Assembly: GCA_965263245.1 (NCBI GenBank)
Contig: CBDHHR010001146.1
Span: 372,001-436,000, forward strand
Reading direction: 5' to 3'
From: DT-68 sp965263245
GTDB taxonomy: Bacteria > Bacillota_I > Bacilli_A > Mycoplasmatales > Metamycoplasmataceae
Length of the DNA: 64,000 nucleotides
A model generated the notes under the pieces. That model made no database searches and had not been told where the DNA came from. It was given only the letters and a program-made list of their open reading frames with translations. Position 1 is the first letter of the stretch; every line of letters starts with the position of its first letter. Shown piece after piece: positions 20,346 to 29,446 of this stretch. The position numbers were made by a program, and so were the translations under genes.

Positions 20346-21668
20346 ATGGAAAACTTAGTAGCAATTATTGGTCGACCAAACGTTGGTAAATCAACTTTAT
20401 ATAATAAAATAATAGGAAAAAAAGTTTCAATAGTTGACGATCAACCTGGCGTTACAAGAGATCGACTTTATAATTTTGGAACATGATTAAATAATAATTT
20501 TCAAATAATTGATACTGGTGGTATTCAAATTAAAAACAAAACTTACCAAGAACAAATTCAAATTCAAGCAAAAATTGCAATTAATGAAGCAAAAGTAATT
20601 ATTTTTGTTTTAGATGGTCGTGTTGGTTTTACAAAAGATGATGAATACATTTTAAAAATTTTGCAAAAAACTAATAAACCAATAATAGTTGCAGCAAACA
20701 AATTAGAGGGAAATAAAGAATTTGAAGATTCTATCTATTTAGTGGGACAAAGAATATTTAAAATATCTGCAATGCACGGCGAAGGAGTTGGTGATTTATT
20801 AGATAAAGTGGTTTCGCATTTAAATTTTAACGAAAATAAAAAAATTGCAAAACATTTTAAAATATCGATTATTGGTCGACCAAACGTAGGAAAATCTTCA
20901 CTTTTAAATGCTATTTTAAATGATGAAAGATCAATTGTTTCTCCAATTAAAAACACCACTCGAGATTCTGTAAACAGTAATTTTAAAATTGGTGAACAAG
21001 TTTTTACATTTTATGATACTGCAGGAATAAATAAAAAATCTAAATTAGTTAGCTCTATTGAACATTATGCATTATCAAGAGCAATTAACAGTATTGAAAA
21101 TTCCCAAATTACTTTATTGATAATTGATGTAAATAGCGAACTTTCACATTTTGATTCTGTTGTTGGAGGATTTGCTTATAAAAACAATAAACCAATAATA
21201 ATAGTTGTAAACAAATGAGACCTTGCAAAAAAAGATACAAATTCAATGAAAAATTTTGAAAATAATTTAAGAAAAAAATTTAAATTTCTCTCATGAGCAC
21301 CAATTGAATTTATTTCCGCATTAAAAAAACAAAGGTTAGATAAATTATTAAAAAAAATTATATTAGTAAAAAATAATTTAGAAAAAACAATTAAAACTTC
21401 TTTGATAAATCAGTTGTTAATCGATTTACAAATGATGCAATCAGCTCCTTCATATAAGGGCGGAAGGTTACAAATAATTTTTGGTAAACAAATTAAAAAT
21501 AAAATACCAACTTTTGCATTATTTGTTAATAACAAAAAATACCTTCATTTTTCTTATAAAAGATACATCGAAAATCAGTTTAGAGAATATTTTAATTTTG
21601 AAGGAACACCCATAATTTTGTTATTTAGAAACAAAAATAAAAAAGGAGATGATTTTAATGAAAGATAA
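20346..21668 (+). CDS. der: GTPase Der (EngA), double-GTPase ribosome assembly factor
   Basis: 440 residues. Two consecutive G domains: GRPNVGKSTLYN (about 9-20) and GRPNVGKSSLLN (about 178-189), with switch regions DTGGI and DTAGI and NKxD-type NKLE/NKWD (the W is TGA). A C-terminal KH-like domain (about 340-440) includes YKGGRLQIIFGKQ. Needed for 50S subunit maturation. The stop overlaps the start region of gpsA, so the two are translationally linked. The cmk-der order is common in Firmicutes and mollicutes. Confidence 0.96.
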
Positions 21669-22647
21669 GTTTACAATTATTGGTTCTGGATCAATGGCAA
21701 CTGCAATTTCAAAAGTTTTGTATGATTCAGGCAACGAAAATATTTTAATTTACGGAATTGATAAAAGTGAATTAGAAGAACTTAAAATAGGAAAAAATAG
21801 TAAATATTTTCCTAAAAATTCTAAAATTCCCAAATTTAATACAACTAATTCATTAACCAATGCATTAAAAGAAAGTAGTTATATAGTTTTAGGAGTACCT
21901 TCAAAATTCATTAATGATGTGTTTGAAAAAATATTAAATAGAATAAATTCAAAAGTTATTATTATTAATTTAGCAAAAGGTTTTTACCCAAATACAAATG
22001 ATTCAATTTATGAAGGTCTTAAAAAAAAGTCAAAAAATAATTCATTTATTAAAGGAATAGTTTCTTTGATTGGTCCTTCACTTTCAAAAGAAATAGTTAA
22101 AGAATTTCCTACGTTAATTTCAATTGTTGGAGAAAATGACAAAATTTTAAAAAACGTTCAAAAAAAGTTTTTTTGTTCTTATTTTAAAACTAATATTGAA
22201 AAAGATGTTAAAGGATCAGAAGTTAATGCAATTTATAAAAACGTTATAGCAATTGGTTCCGGAATTTTAAACGGTTTAAATTACGGACAAAACACCATTG
22301 CTGCTTTTTTAACATTAGGTGTTTCTGAAATGATTAAATTTAATAAATTTGTTGGTGGAAAAATTGAAACAATTTTTGGCTTAACTGGATTTGGTGATCT
22401 AATTGTCACTGCTACAAGTAGTCTTTCAAGAAATTTTACTTTTGGTAAAAATTTTGTTAAAAACCAAAAATTAGCCTTAAGTTCTAAAAAAACCATAGAG
22501 GGTTTAACTGCTTTAAAATACTTGAATAATTTGTCAAAATCTAACAATTTATTTTTACCGATTGTGAATTCACTTTATGACATAATTTTTAAACAAGCAG
22601 ACCCAATAAATTTGATTAAAAAACTTTGAAAAAGGGATTTAAAATAA
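21658..22647 (+). CDS. gpsA: Glycerol-3-phosphate dehydrogenase [NAD(P)+]
   Basis: 329 residues. Interconverts dihydroxyacetone phosphate and glycerol 3-phosphate for phospholipid synthesis. N-terminal dinucleotide fold GSGSMATAISKVL; LGVPSKFI; GPSLSKEI; catalytic-lysine region SEVNAIYKNVIAIGSGILNGL; FGLTGFGDLIVTATS. The ATG at 21658 is preferred over 21649 because AAGGAG at about 21643-21648 is then 9 bases away rather than abutting the codon. The TGA at 22627-22629 is Trp; true stop TAA 22645-22647. Overlaps the end of der by 11 bases. Confidence 0.93.
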
Positions 22648-22779
22648 AATTAAAAAATTTTTCTTCAGTAGTAAAAAAATTATATATTTTTTAAAATTCC
22701 CTATTAATAGTATAATATTTATTTATACATAAAAAAAATGAGTCCATTTATTTTGGATAAAAAGAAAGAGGTTTTTTAT

Positions 22780-23052
22780 ATGAAAAAACAAGAATTAGTA
22801 GATTCATTAGCAAAAGAATCCGGATTAACAAAAGGTGATGTTGAAAAATCTTTAACAGCATTAGTAAATGTTATTACTAAAAATATTTCTAAGGGTGAAG
22901 AAGTTTCAGTTGTAGGATTAGGTAAATTCGAAAGAGTTCATAGAAGAGCAAGAAACGGAATTAACCCTACTACTAAAGCTAAAATTAAAATTCCCGCTAA
23001 AAAAGCTCCTAGATTTAAAGCGGCAAAAGCTTTTAAAGATGCAGTAAAATAA
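22780..23052 (+). CDS. hup: HU-family nucleoid DNA-binding protein
   Basis: 90 residues, the standard HU length: KKQELVDSLAKESGLTKGDVEKSLTALV, GLGKFERVHRRARNGINPTTKAKIKIPAKKAPRFKAAKAFKDAV. It compacts DNA and assists recombination. The upstream in-frame ATG at 22738 would add a non-HU tail; the start at 22780 has an AAAGAAAGAGG ribosome site and matches the family. A terminator hairpin follows at 23084. Confidence 0.95.
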   Translation: MKKQELVDSLAKESGLTKGDVEKSLTALVNVITKNISKGEEVSVVGLGKFERVHRRARNGINPTTKAKIKIPAKKAPRFKAAKAFKDAVK

Positions 23053-23083
23053 TTTAAATTTTATTTTAAACTATTTTAAAAAC

Positions 23084-23109
23084 AAAATACTCCTTTTTGG
23101 GTATTTTTT
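23084..23109. terminator. Probable bidirectional terminator between hup and recU
   Basis: AAAATAC (23084-23090) pairs with GTATTTT (23101-23107), extended by CC/GG around a T5 loop, with T runs in both readings. It overlaps the recU stop codon, so it serves two convergent genes. Confidence 0.75.
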
Positions 23110-23596
23110 ATTTATCAATTACGTTTAAAAAATCTAAAATTCCTGGATAAATTATTTCTAACTTTTTTCCTTTTTCTCTGGCTATTTTAACATTCAAAGA
23201 TTTTGTATTTTTTAAATTTATAATGGTTTGGATTTCAATTAAAAAAAATTCATCAAATTTTTGATAGCCAATTATAAAAAAAGCTTTTCCACCGTGTTTT
23301 TGAATTTCTTTTAAATAATTTAACTGATGATTTTTAATGTTTTTTAACGGTAATGAATTAAGTTTTGTACTTTTTGCTTCAAAAGCATAAAATTTACCAT
23401 TATAAACTCCGTAATAATCAGTTGTTGATTTGTTTTTAATTTGTCCATTAACAACATTTAATTTACCGTTTTTTTCTTTTATTTTTGAAAACGAAATTGA
23501 TATTTCCTTTTTGTGAAACACACCAACGTTATTTTTTTTGTAAATTTTAATTGTTTTGTTAATCAAACTTTCTAGCATCATTCCTCTATTTTTCAT
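23108..23596 (-). CDS. recU: Holliday junction resolvase RecU
   Basis: 162 residues. Start MKNRGMMLESLINKTI and VGVFHKKEISISFS match the RecU opening. STTDYYGVYNGKFYAFEAKST holds the nuclease core (STTDY, then ExK in FEAK), and NIKNHQLNYLKEIQKHGGKAFFIIGY completes it. It resolves four-way junctions with the RuvAB helicase, also in this window. It is one of only three coding genes on the minus strand. SD AGAGG precedes the ATG. Confidence 0.93.
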   Translation of the reverse strand: MKNRGMMLESLINKTIKIYKKNNVGVFHKKEISISFSKIKEKNGKLNVVNGQIKNKSTTDYYGVYNGKFYAFEAKSTKLNSLPLKNIKNHQLNYLKEIQKHGGKAFFIIGYQKFDEFFLIEIQTIINLKNTKSLNVKIAREKGKKLEIIYPGILDFLNVIDK

Positions 23597-23634
23597 TTTA
23601 ACCTCTACTTAAATATGTATTATTTTATTTGTGT

Positions 23635-23759
23635 TATACTATTTATGCATTAAATTACTCATTGTAATGTGGACATTAAACATTTAGTGGAATTATTAAG
23701 GTGTTGTCTCAATGCGAGATCCTTAATTTAGAACATTAAAGAAGAAAAAACGGAGAAAA
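23635..23759 (+). promoter_or_regulatory. rpsB promoter and structured 5' leader
   Basis: TATACT at 23635-23640, then about 113 bases of leader that can fold: AATGT/ACATT around 23672-23690, and a long hairpin ATTAAGG (about 23695) with CCTTAAT (about 23721) enclosing TCTC/GAGA. No terminator. S2 is autoregulated in several bacteria; that this leader is the S2 target is a guess. Confidence 0.5.
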
Positions 23760-24935
23760 ATGACAAAAGAAGAATTAAAAAATAGAAACGAAATAGTTTC
23801 AAAAAACAAACTATTAGAATCAGGAGTTTATTTTGGACATAGCAAATCAATTTGAAACCCTAAAATGAAACCTTACATTTTAACAACCAAAAGAGGAACT
23901 CACATTATTGACATTTTAAAAACCAAAAAAACGCTTGAATTTGCATATCAAATAGTTAAAAAATTTGCCGAAAGGGAAGCAACTTTTATTTTTGTTGGTA
24001 CAAAAAAACAAGCTAAAGAAACAATTAAATTTAACGCTTTAAGAACAAATTCATTTTATGTTTCTGAAAGGTGATTAGGCGGTACTTTAACTAATAATAG
24101 AACTATTTTTGCAAGAGTTAGAAGAATGTTTGATCTTAAAAAATTAGCAGAAAATAATTTTGAAGGTTACACCAAAAAAGAAGGAATTTTATTCAATAAA
24201 GAACTAGCAAAACTAGAAAAAAATCTTTCTGGTATTCAAAATATGAAATCAAAACCAAACATAATGATCGCTTCTAATCCCAAAACTGACGAAATAGCAA
24301 TTAAAGAAGCTAAAAAACTAGGAATTAAAATTATTGGAATTGTTGATACAAACGTTGATCCTACATTAGTTGATATTGCAATTCCGGGAAACGATGATTC
24401 TATTAAATCAATTACACTTATTATTACAATAATTGCAGACGCAATCGCTAGTGTTAAAGGTGGAGATATACTGTTTGCTTATCAAGATGATTCAAAAGTT
24501 AACCTACCTCAAGAGTTAAAAAGTGAAAAACATTTTAAAAGAAGGTTTGGTCAAAAAACTCAATACATAAGAAATACTAATTTTAGAAAAGACGATACAA
24601 GGTTTAGAAAAGACGATACAAGGTTTAGAAAAGACGATACAAAATTTAATAAAGACGATACAAAATTTAATAAAGATGATTCAAAAATTAGTGAAAAACC
24701 ATTAAAAGAAATTAAACCTAAAAAAGATTTTATAGAAAAAGAAAGTTCAAAAGAATTTAAAAGTAAAACATTTGAAATTAAAGAAGAAAAACAAATTGAA
24801 AAAAATAAAAGTCAAAAACCTCAAGAAAATTTATCAAATTTAAACGTTTCTGAATTAAGAGAAAAAGCAAAACTTAAAAAAGTAAAAAATTATTCAAAAT
24901 TAAAAAAAGATGAACTTATTAAAGTTTTATCATAG
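23760..24935 (+). CDS. rpsB: 30S ribosomal protein S2 with repeat and SAP/Rho-N-like C-terminal extension
   Basis: 391 residues versus about 240-260 usual. Residues 1-260 are a normal S2 (SGVYFGHSKSIWNPKMKPYI, RWLGGTLTNNRTI, PGNDDSIKSITL). Residues 275-309 are five exact-length 7-residue repeats FRKDDTR/FNKDDTK, then a charged linker, then LNVSELREKAKLKKVKNYSKLKKDELIKVL (from about 360), which resembles the Rho N-terminal/SAP-type nucleic-acid-binding helix pair. Two TGA codons are Trp. SD CGGAGAA. Followed by tsf 9 bases on, the classic rpsB-tsf operon. Confidence 0.93.
24582..24686 (+). repeat. Five 21-bp tandem repeats within rpsB
   Basis: Units at 24582, 24603, 24624, 24645 and 24666 keep frame and code a 7-residue charged unit. 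Units 1-2 are identical in DNA; 4-5 carry AAT in place of AGA. Prone to slip in whole codons. Confidence 0.92.
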
Positions 24936-24944
24936 GAGAAAAAC

Positions 24945-25814
24945 ATGTCAGGATTATTAATAAAAGAATTAAGAAAAAGAACCGGAGCTGGTTTTTTAGA
25001 TTGTAGAAAAGCACTTGATTTTTCAAAAGGAGACATTGAAAAAGCGATTGAATGACTTAAAATAAAGGGAAATGCAATAGCTGATAAAAAAGCTGGTGCA
25101 ATAGCTGCTGACGGAGTAGTTGCAATTAAATTTAAAAATAAAAAATACGTTATTTACGAAGTTAATTCACAAACAGATTTTGTAGCTTCAAATGAACAAT
25201 TTTTAAATTTAGTAGATGAAATTGGTCAAATTTTATTAAAAAATGATTTTTTAACTTTAGAAGAAGCAAATAAGTTAAAAAACGAAAATGGTAAATCAAT
25301 TGAAGAATTATGTATTGAAGCAACTGCTAAACTTGGTGAAAAAGTTGTTTTAAGAAGAGTAAATTTTATTTTATTAAAAGATTCACAAAACATCGGATGA
25401 TACGTTCATGTTAATAACAAAATTGCTGCATTATTAATTTCAGAAGGTGGAAGTAGCAAAGTTCTTAGAAACGTTTGTATGCACATTGCTTCAATGAACC
25501 CAAAATTTTTAAACAAAGATGCAATTTCACAACTTGAACTTGAAAAAATGAAAAAAAACATAGAAAAATCAGAAGTTCTTAAAAATAAACCAGAAAAAAT
25601 TAGAAAAAATATTGCTCACGGAATGTTAAAAAAACAACTTTCAGCAATAACACTTTTAGATCAAGAATTTGTTATGGAAAAAATGTTAGTTTCAAAGTAT
25701 TTATCTGATAATTCTGCAAAAGCAGTTAAAATGATGAGATTTGAAGTTGGTGAGGGTGTAGAAAAAGTCAAACAAGATTTTGTATCTGAAGTTAAAGCGC
25801 AGATGTCTAAATAA
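24945..25814 (+). CDS. tsf: Elongation factor Ts
   Basis: 289 residues; nucleotide exchange factor for EF-Tu. LIKELRKRTGAGFLDCRKAL is the UBA-like N-terminus and SQTDFVASNEQF the exchange signature; the C-terminal dimerisation subdomain follows, with VHVNNKIAALLISEGG. Two TGA codons are Trp. ATG follows AGGAGAA. deoA begins 10 bases after the stop, probably in the same transcript. Confidence 0.96.
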
Positions 25815-25824
25815 AAGGAAAAAG

Positions 25825-27078
25825 ATGAACATTATTGAATTAATAGACAAAAAAGCTAATGAAAAAGAACTTAATGATCAAGAAATAGAATTCATAGTTA
25901 AAAATTTTGTTTCTGGAAAAATTAAAGATTACCAAATGTCTTCATTTTTAATGGCAGTTAAAATTAACGGTATGAACATTAAAGAAACTGCTTTATTAAC
26001 TAAACACATGATGCACTCGGGTAAAATTATTGATCTTTCAAAGATTAAGGGAATTAAAGTTGATAAACACTCAACCGGTGGTATTGGTGATAAAACTACC
26101 ATTGCAGTTGGTCCGATTGTAGCTTCGTGTGGAGCAATTTTTTCTAAAATGTCTGGTAGAGGACTTGGTTTTACAGGGGGAACACTCGATAAGCTTGAAT
26201 CAATTCCGGGTTATAGAGTTGAGTTTTCCGAAAAAGAGTTTATAAACCAAGTTAATAAGATTAAAATAGCAGTAATTGGTCAAACAAAACAAGTGGTTCC
26301 AGCCGATAAAAAAATGTATGCTTTAAGGGACGTAACAGGAACAACTGCCTCAATTCCCTTAATTGTTTCTTCAATAATGAGCAAAAAACTTGCGACCGGT
26401 TCTGATTCAATTCTTTTAGATGTTAAATTCGGAAATGGTGCGTTTATGAAAACAAAACAAGAAGCTCAGAATTTATCAAATTCATTAATCAAGGTTGGTA
26501 AATTTTTAAATAAAAATGTTGAATCAGTAATTTCTAACATGAATGAACCTTTAGGTAAAGCAATTGGTAATAAAAACGAAATAATTGAGGCTATAAACAC
26601 TTTAGAAGGTAAAGGACCAAAAGATTTTCAAGATCTAGTCAACAAAATTTCTTCTAAAATGCTTATTCAAGCAAAAATTGCTTCCAATGAAAACAAAGCT
26701 ATGAAAATGATTTTAGAAAATATTAAAAATAATAACGCACTAAAAAAATTCAAAGAGTGAATTAAAGCTCAAGGCGGAGACGTTGACTTTGCACTAAGTA
26801 AAAATTTTTGAAATCCAAAATATAAATTGGAAATTTTTGCAAATAAAGACGGCGTAATGAAAATTGTTTCAGCAATTATAATTGGAAACATTGCTACAAA
26901 GCTAGGCGCTGGAAGATTTACAAAAGAAGATTTAATTGATAATGAAGCGGGAATTTTAATAAACAAAAAATCAGGTGAAAAAATTAAAAAGGGTGATTTA
27001 TTGTTTACTTTATATTCTTCAAACAAAATTAACAAGAAGCTTTCTTTAGAAATAAAAAGCGCTTTTATTGTTAAATAA
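25825..27078 (+). CDS. deoA: Pyrimidine-nucleoside/thymidine phosphorylase
   Basis: 417 residues. Splits thymidine, deoxyuridine or uridine into base and (deoxy)ribose 1-phosphate for salvage. VDKHSTGGIGDKTTIAVGPIVASCG and MSGRGLGFTGGTLDKLESIPGY are the family signature and phosphate site, with SDSILLDVKFGNGAFMKT in the core. Three TGA codons are Trp, so it is intact. The start at 25825 after AAAAGGAAAAAG is preferred over the 25780 ATG, which lies inside tsf. Whether specificity is Tp or Pyn type cannot be read safely. Confidence 0.93.
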
Positions 27079-27206
27079 AATTAACATCGAACAAATAAAT
27101 TAATTAATTGTTTATAATTTTAAAAATTAATATTGATAAAATGTTTAATTTTTAGGCTGGTAGAACCTTAAAGTTAATACTATTAAAATTAAAAAAGGAG
27201 CATAAA
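27079..27206 (+). promoter_or_regulatory. Promoter and leader of upp
   Basis: TTATAAT-like elements near 27112-27118, then a leader with TTTAGG...CCTTAAA able to pair across CTGGTAGAA (about 27151-27170) and an AAGGAG site at 27195-27200. It may be a small regulatory hairpin; I do not recognise a known riboswitch. Confidence 0.4.
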
Positions 27207-27848
27207 ATTAAAAAAGTTATAAAACACCCATTAATTGAAATTAAATTAACAAAAATTAGAGATAAAAAAACTTCTCACACAATTTTTAGAAAAAATTTAA
27301 AAGAAATAAGTTCTTTAATGGTTTATGAAATATTAAGAGATTATGAGACAAAAGATAAAACCGTTGAAACATCTACAAACTCTTGAGCAAAAGGAAAAAC
27401 CTTTAATAAAGAAATTGTTATTGTTCCTGTTTTAAGAGCAGGTCTTGGAATGGTTTCTGGAATTGAAGAACTGTTACCTCAAGTCAAAATTGGTCATATC
27501 GGAGTATATAGATATCAAGATGAAGAAACTGATGAAGAAACTTTTAAAGCAAAAGAGTATTTTTACAAAATGCCGCACGTTTCAAAAGATTCAGAAATTA
27601 TTTTGGTTGATCCAATTTTAGCAACAGGAGTATCTGCAGTTCATTCTTTAACTAAATTAAAAAATGATGGTTTTAAAAATATCAAATTTGTTTGTTTAGT
27701 TTCAGCACTAGAAGGAATCAAAGAAATTGAAAAAAGTCATCCGGATGTTCTTATTTACACAGCTGCCATTGATGAAAAACTTAATGATAAAAAATACATT
27801 ATTCCTGGTTTGGGTGATGCAGGTGATAAAATATTTGGTACAAAATAA
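27207..27848 (+). CDS. upp: Uracil phosphoribosyltransferase, apparent ATT start
   Basis: 213 residues. Makes UMP from uracil and PRPP. The frame begins KKVIKHPLIEIKLTKIRDKKTSHTIFRKN, the normal Upp N-terminus, and continues to PVLRAGLGMV, the PRPP loop VDPILATGVSAVHSL and the C-terminal uracil site PGLGDAGDKIFGTK. No ATG, GTG or TTG fits: the codon at the right place, six bases after AAGGAG, is ATT (27207-27209). The next in-frame ATG is deep inside the protein. One TGA is Trp. The gene lies after deoA, which releases uracil. Confidence 0.9.
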
Positions 27849-27861
27849 TGTAAAAATTTTT

Positions 27862-27893
27862 AAAAAAGAACTTTCAAGGAGTTCTTTTTTTTA
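27862..27893 (+). terminator. Intrinsic terminator after upp
   Basis: 11-bp perfect stem (AAAAAAGAACT, 27862-27872, with 27880-27890), 7-base loop, followed by T run. Overlap with the AT stem is typical of mollicutes. Confidence 0.88.
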
Positions 27894-27916
27894 CATATTA
27901 AAATAGGAGGAAAATA

Positions 27917-28489
27917 ATGGAAATATATAAAAAGGGGAAAGTAGTTTTACTTGGCAAAACTTATATTGTTTTTGAATCTAATTATTGTGGAGAAATTATT
28001 TATGTTTCAAACGTTAAAGATTTTAAATTAAATTCGGATATAAAATTATTCGTTTATAGATTAATGAATGAATACATGAATAATTTATACGGTTTTTTAT
28101 CGTTTCAAGAAAGAATATTGTTTGAAGATTTAATCAATATTAATGGTATCGGACCAAAAACTGCACTTTCACTTTTAAAAGAGGGGAAAGATTATTTAAT
28201 AAACATAATTGTGAATCAAGATTTAGAAAGCTTAAATTCTTTTCCGTACATCGGACGAAAAACTTGTTCACAACTTATTTTTGAACTTTCAGAAAAATAT
28301 AAAAAGTTTCAGAATAAAGAAAACAATAAAAATAAATTTCAGCCTTCAATTTTAAAAGACACTCTAAAAAACCTTGGTTTTAACAAAAAACAAATTGATT
28401 ATGCTATTAAAAACATTAAACCAAACGGAAGTATTGAAAATTTAGTTGAAGAATCTATAAAGTTAATATCAAATGCAAAATTTTCTTAG
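27917..28489 (+). CDS. ruvA: Holliday junction branch migration protein RuvA
   Basis: 190 residues. The N-terminal OB domain is weakly conserved. Helix-hairpin-helix motifs ININGIGPKTALSLL and FPYIGRKTCSQLIFELSEK are clear, and the C-terminal three-helix domain (LKNLGFNKKQIDYAI) contacts RuvB. SD AGGAGG. Ends 17 bases inside ruvB, so both are made together. Confidence 0.92.
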   Translation: MEIYKKGKVVLLGKTYIVFESNYCGEIIYVSNVKDFKLNSDIKLFVYRLMNEYMNNLYGFLSFQERILFEDLININGIGPKTALSLLKEGKDYLINIIVNQDLESLNSFPYIGRKTCSQLIFELSEKYKKFQNKENNKNKFQPSILKDTLKNLGFNKKQIDYAIKNIKPNGSIENLVEESIKLISNAKFS

Positions 28490-29420
28490 ACCAAAAAACT
28501 TTAAGGAATTTATAGGTCAAAAAAAGCTAAAAGAAACATTACAAGTTATTATTAACTCTTCAATTAAAAGAAAAAAACAACTTGATCATATACTATTTTA
28601 CGGAAATGCTGGTTTTGGTAAAACTTCATTAGCACACATTATTGCAAACACTTTAGACAAAAAAATAAGGTTTGTACAAGGTCCTTTATTAGAAAAAAAA
28701 TCTGATGTTCTTTCTTTATTTTGTTCAATTGAAAACGGAGATTTAATTTTTATTGACGAAATACACGGAATAAATAAAAAAATTGAAGAAATTTTTTATT
28801 CAGCACTTGAAGATTACTCAATTGATATTTTTATTGGTCCTGAAGGAGACCAAAAACTGATTAGGATGAAATTACCAAATTTTTCTTTAATAGGAGCAAC
28901 AACATTTTTTTCAAAAGTGAGTCAACCGTTAAAAGATCGATTCGGATACATTGCTAAATTTGATTCTTATAATTTGAAAAATATTTATAAGATAATAAGA
29001 AATTCATCCAAAAAATTAAAAATCAAAATTGATAAAGAATCAATTGAAAAAATATCTTTATATTCAAGAAATGTTCCGCGTATTGCTAATAATTTATTAA
29101 AAAGAACATGAGATTTTGCAATTGATTCAAACAGTAAAAAAGTTTCTTTAAAAATCGTTGATAAAACTTTCAAAAGTATCGGGTTATATAAAAATGGTTT
29201 AAATGATATGCACATCAATTATTTAAAAAATTTATACAAAAATTTTAATCAAAAATACGTTTCTTTAAATTTAATACTTGGTTTTTTAAACGAAGAAAAA
29301 AACAACGTTGAAAAAGAAATTGAACCAATTTTAATTTCCCTTAATCTAATAACAAAAAATTCAAAAGGAAGAAAAATAACTAGTCAAGGAATTAACTATC
29401 TTTTAGATTACATTGTTTAA
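28473..29420 (+). CDS. ruvB: Holliday junction helicase RuvB
   Basis: 315 residues, slightly short. AAA+ motor for branch migration: RPKNFKEFIGQKKLKETL, Walker A GNAGFGKTSLA (about 45-55), Walker B LIFIDEIHG (about 91-99), sensor 1 LIGATTFFSK, arginine-finger region PLKDRFG, and a C-terminal winged helix (GLNDMHINYLKNLY...SQGINYLL). One TGA is Trp. RuvA, RuvB and RecU all occur within 6.3 kb. Confidence 0.95.
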
Positions 29421-29446
29421 ATAATTAATGTATAATTTAAAAAGTT

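Noticed and set aside
22738..22779. Longer HU protein starting at 22738
   Set aside because: The extra 14 residues are foreign to HU, and the ATG at 22780 has the better ribosome site.
24582..24686. Short direct repeats resembling a CRISPR or attachment-site array
   Set aside because: They are 21-bp in-frame codon repeats with no spacers inside rpsB.
25780..25824. Longer start for deoA at 25780
   Set aside because: Lies in the tsf coding end; the ATG at 25825 has a good ribosome site and the family N-terminus.
27151..27175. A preQ1-type or other known riboswitch before upp
   Set aside because: A GGCTGGTAGAACC-like segment caught the eye but the conserved loop and tail of preQ1-I are absent; kept only as an unassigned leader.
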